A DNA stretch of 15,028 nucleotides from JADJQU01 sp035490315 (lineage in GTDB: Bacteria > Planctomycetota > UBA1135 > GCA-002686595): the NCBI GenBank assembly GCA_035490315.1, contig DATHET010000053.1, forward strand, positions 1 to 15,028, in the 5' to 3' direction. The position numbers were made by a program, and so were the translations under genes. The notes below the pieces were generated by a model. It had not been told where the DNA came from and made no database searches. It saw only the letters and a list, made by a program, of their open reading frames with translations. Every line of letters starts with the position of its first letter. Positions within the stretch are counted from its first letter, which is position 1. Below, in pieces: positions 12,109 through 15,028 of this stretch.

Positions 12109-15028
12109 ATGCAACGTCTCTGGTATCTGGCATCCCTCGCTGCGATCTTGTCACCCGCTTCCGCGCAGGAACGCAGCGTCGTCCCGCTTCCTTCCAATCC
12201 AGCCCAGCGCCCAGCGCTGACACCGCCGGCTTCGGCCCTCGACGCCGTCTCGCAGACGCCGCGTCCCGCCGATCGCCGGTCCGGCATCGACGGCGGAGCT
12301 CCGCCGATCTTCGCCGCAACCCTGGACGACGACGTGCCCCTGCCGATTCCCCGGCAGGTGAAATCGACTCCCGACGGGGACGTCGTCGTCGCCGAGGCGT
12401 CCGGCGATCCGTACTTCCTGGGATTCACGTCGGGCAACTACTACCCGCCGCGCGGCGAGCGCATCGACCCGCTGCTCCTCGCCAACGTGCAGGCCGCGTA
12501 CACGGACGGCCGGCCCGATCAGGAGACCTTCGCCTTCGTGATGTTCGAAAAGCGCATCACCCAGGCGCGCGTCGACGCGCTGAAGGCCCTCGGCGCGCGC
12601 GTGCTCGAATTCCACCCTTACAACTGCATGAAGGTCGCCCTGCCGATCTTCTCGATCGAGACGATCGCCGCGAGCCCTGACGTCCACTGGGTCGGCATCG
12701 CGCGGACAGGCCAGAAGCTGCACCCGCGCTTGATCGAGCAACTCGCCGGCGCGCGCGTCAGCGATCCGATCGAGGTCTACATCAACCTCTTCGATTCCGA
12801 CTTGAACCGCGATTCGACCCTCGAGACCATCGGGTCCGTCAGTCAGCTGACGCGCGGCGTCATCGAGTCCGCCGATCCGAGCGCGGCGCCCAAGCGCACG
12901 CAATCCAACGGCTGGCAACAGCGCGGCCTGCAGCAGCTCGGAGTCGAGGTGCTGGAATACGTCGAGGCGATCCACGCCTTCCGCGCACGGCTCCTGCCCG
13001 TGCAGCTCGAGGGCGTGGTCGCGCTCGATTACGTGCAATTCGTCGAGAGCAACGAGCAGCCCATCCTGCACCACGACTTCTCGACCGCGCTGATCGCCAG
13101 CGACAACATGCGCCAGTATTTCAACGGCGGCGTGAACTCGGTCGTGACGGCGGGCCAGTGCGATTCGGGCTTCGACGCCGCGCACTGGGATCTCAACCAC
13201 ACCAACGGTGTCGGCTGGGACTTCAGCGGATCGGCCACCGGCGCGTGGGCCGACGGCTGCACCCACGGCTCGCACGTCGCGGGCACGATCACGAGCAACG
13301 GCGGCTCCGGAGTGGCCGAGCTGACGGGCAACGCGCCCGGCCTGGGCTGGGGTGGAGCGGGTCGCTACTACAACCTCAAGATCTTCAACGACTCCTGCGC
13401 GTTCAACGGGACGGCGCTGTCGACGATGCTCGGTGTGCTGCACACCTCGTTCTTCGACGGGGCATCGACCACCCAGCGCCCGATGGTGATCAACAATTCC
13501 TGGGGAACCAGCGCGGGAGCGACGCCGTACAACGGCACGGAAGCGGACGCGCGCCTGCTCGACGACGAAGTGTACTTCCAGGTCCAGGACTACGTGTTCT
13601 CGACCGGCAACCAGGGCGCGAACAAAGTCGGCTTGCAGGCGGGCGCGAAGAACGTGCTCTCCGTCGGCAGCGTCCAGGCCTACACCGAGCCCGGCTTCGG
13701 CACGCTCGGCGATCTGGCCTGGGACTCCTCTTACGGGCCGATGGGTGACCAGCGCTGGAAACCGAACGTCGTGGCGCCCGGCGTCGACATCAAGTCAGTG
13801 TCTTCGGGCACGACCACCGGTCACAAGTATTTCTCCGGCACGAGCATGGCCGCGCCGCACGTCACCGGCCTGATCGCTCAGCTGCTCGACAACTATTCCT
13901 TCCTGCGCTACATGCCGGCGCGCACCGACGGACTGGTGATGGCCAGCGCGGTCACGCACAACAACGAGCTTTTGACCTCGCCGGCGGACACGCACCTGCG
14001 CCAGTTCGGCACGGGCCGCGTCGACGCGACCAAGGCGATGTGGGGCACGGGCGGCGGCGATTCGGGCTGGATCAACTGGGGTTTCTTCATGAGCTCCAAC
14101 ACCTACAGCTTCAGCGACTTCACGATCAGCCCGGGCTGCACCAGGCTCGTCGTGTGCATGCACTACGCCGAATCCCAGCCCTCCGGCGGCGCCTCCGCGG
14201 CCTTGAAGAACAACTGGGACCTGTACCTCGACCAGGCCCCGATCGATCCGAGCTTCAACACGGGCGACTGGTTCGCGCAGCAATCCACGCGCGACAACAC
14301 CGAGATCCGGATCATCGACAATCCGCAAGTCGGCGCCTGGCGCTGGAAGACCTGGCCGACCTCGACGACGACGGGCTGCGACATGGGCGTGACCGTCTAC
14401 GCCTACTACGCGACCATGACGCCGGACCTGACGGTGACCACCAACCAGAGCCACAATTACGCACGGCCCAACGTGACCGTGGATTTCACGGGCTGGGTCT
14501 ACAACCCGGCATCTCTCGCCGCGGGCGTGACGGTCAGTCCGAACCTCGCCGGCGGCATCCTGCTGGATTCGCGGCGCTCGCTCGCGGATGGAACGGTCGC
14601 CAGCTTCATGGACAACTATCCGTCGTACGGAAGGACCGTGACGCTCGGAGACATGTTCCCGAACACGTGGAAGGGCAACATCTGGAGCCTGCAGTGGAAC
14701 TCCGAAGGCGTGAAGAACCTCTCGGTGACCAGCGCATCGGACAACGCGATCGACCACGTGGCGCAAACCCAGGTGGTCATCGACGGAACCTCGCCGAGTG
14801 ACGTCACGGGATTGACTTCGTCGACCCACGTGCCGTTCACATGGTCCAACAGCGGCGACGTGTCGATGACCTGGAATGCATCGACGGACAGCCTCGCCGG
14901 AGTGGCCGGCTACTCCTACGACTTCACCGCGGGCAACCCGTCCTACCCCGACGACATCATCGAGACGGGTGTGACAGGCGCCGACTTCTTCGGAATCCCG
15001 TCGTCGCCGCCAGGCGGCTACTACGTCT
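12109..15028 (+). CDS. Secreted subtilisin-family (S8) serine protease, 3' end outside window
   Basis: The frame is open for 973 codons to the window edge. Residues 1-15 or so form a signal peptide (MQRLWYLASLAAILSPASA, cut before QE). Residues 145-205 and 265-324 look like two propeptide-like units in tandem. The peptidase domain has Asp352 (AGQCDSGFD), His386 (THGSHVAGT), the oxyanion Asn501 (FSTGNQG) and Ser579 (FSGTSMAAPH). INNSWG (496-501 region is preceded by VINNSWGTS at about 461-467) is also typical. Beyond about 645 come beta-rich modules: one with Cys/Trp-rich segments (645-770), a CARDB-like stretch (about 770-860) and an FN3-like module (about 888 on, SPSDVTGL and AGVAGYSYDF). 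It is probably exported or cell-surface. The catalytic triad is intact. Substrate and anchoring cannot be seen, because the C-terminus is missing. Confidence 0.9.
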   Translation, partial: MQRLWYLASLAAILSPASAQERSVVPLPSNPAQRPALTPPASALDAVSQTPRPADRRSGIDGGAPPIFAATLDDDVPLPIPRQVKSTPDGDVVVAEASGDPYFLGFTSGNYYPPRGERIDPLLLANVQAAYTDGRPDQETFAFVMFEKRITQARVDALKALGARVLEFHPYNCMKVALPIFSIETIAASPDVHWVGIARTGQKLHPRLIEQLAGARVSDPIEVYINLFDSDLNRDSTLETIGSVSQLTRGVIESADPSAAPKRTQSNGWQQRGLQQLGVEVLEYVEAIHAFRARLLPVQLEGVVALDYVQFVESNEQPILHHDFSTALIASDNMRQYFNGGVNSVVTAGQCDSGFDAAHWDLNHTNGVGWDFSGSATGAWADGCTHGSHVAGTITSNGGSGVAELTGNAPGLGWGGAGRYYNLKIFNDSCAFNGTALSTMLGVLHTSFFDGASTTQRPMVINNSWGTSAGATPYNGTEADARLLDDEVYFQVQDYVFSTGNQGANKVGLQAGAKNVLSVGSVQAYTEPGFGTLGDLAWDSSYGPMGDQRWKPNVVAPGVDIKSVSSGTTTGHKYFSGTSMAAPHVTGLIAQLLDNYSFLRYMPARTDGLVMASAVTHNNELLTSPADTHLRQFGTGRVDATKAMWGTGGGDSGWINWGFFMSSNTYSFSDFTISPGCTRLVVCMHYAESQPSGGASAALKNNWDLYLDQAPIDPSFNTGDWFAQQSTRDNTEIRIIDNPQVGAWRWKTWPTSTTTGCDMGVTVYAYYATMTPDLTVTTNQSHNYARPNVTVDFTGWVYNPASLAAGVTVSPNLAGGILLDSRRSLADGTVASFMDNYPSYGRTVTLGDMFPNTWKGNIWSLQWNSEGVKNLSVTSASDNAIDHVAQTQVVIDGTSPSDVTGLTSSTHVPFTWSNSGDVSMTWNASTDSLAGVAGYSYDFTAGNPSYPDDIIETGVTGADFFGIPSSPPGGYYV

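Overview
The DNA is very GC-rich. Its genes are tightly packed, often overlap by ATGA or GTGA junctions, and mostly lack a clear Shine-Dalgarno (SD) site. The large secreted subtilase, a degenerate Ser/Thr-kinase-like protein and the aerobic CoA-thioester catabolic genes would suit Planctomycetota or a deltaproteobacterial/myxobacterial-type lineage. I lean towards Planctomycetota at low confidence, because no rRNA or marker gene is present. There are no tRNAs, insertion sequences, phage genes or CRISPR arrays, and no gene-free stretch longer than 270 bases.

Left part (1-2165): the 5' end of a leftward gene for an exported protein; a rightward CPBP (CAAX-type) intramembrane protease; and, converging on it with a 3-base gap, a leftward VIT1/CCC1-type metal transporter with an N-terminal ferritin-like domain that seems to have lost its ExxH iron motif.

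Centre (2166-9906): a compact rightward run of nine genes that looks like one operon. In order they are a short-chain dehydrogenase, a RidA-family protein, a 120-residue protein of unknown function, a crotonase-fold enoyl-CoA hydratase/isomerase, an acyl-CoA dehydrogenase, a thioredoxin-like [2Fe-2S] ferredoxin, a kynureninase-like PLP enzyme, a protein-kinase-like protein that lacks several catalytic residues, and a benzoate-CoA-ligase-family enzyme. A CoA ligase plus a beta-oxidation trio plus a RidA-type protein is the set known from the aerobic 2-aminobenzoyl-CoA (anthranilate) pathway of Azoarcus evansii. The kynureninase-like gene suggests aromatic acid made from a kynurenine-type compound. 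The ring-attacking flavoprotein of that pathway (2-aminobenzoyl-CoA monooxygenase/reductase) is not in the window, so the substrate is inferred.

Right part (9907-15028): a leftward radical SAM/SPASM protein converges on the operon with a 4-base gap. It carries a long C-terminal coiled coil made of 14-residue units. After a 269-base leader region comes a rightward secreted subtilisin-family protease, with what looks like two propeptide-like units in tandem and C-terminal beta-sandwich/FN3-like domains. It runs off the window end.

Points most worth a second look: the pseudokinase inside a catabolic operon, the regular 14-residue repeat fused to a radical SAM enzyme, the altered active-site motif of the kynureninase-like protein, and the duplicated propeptide of the protease.
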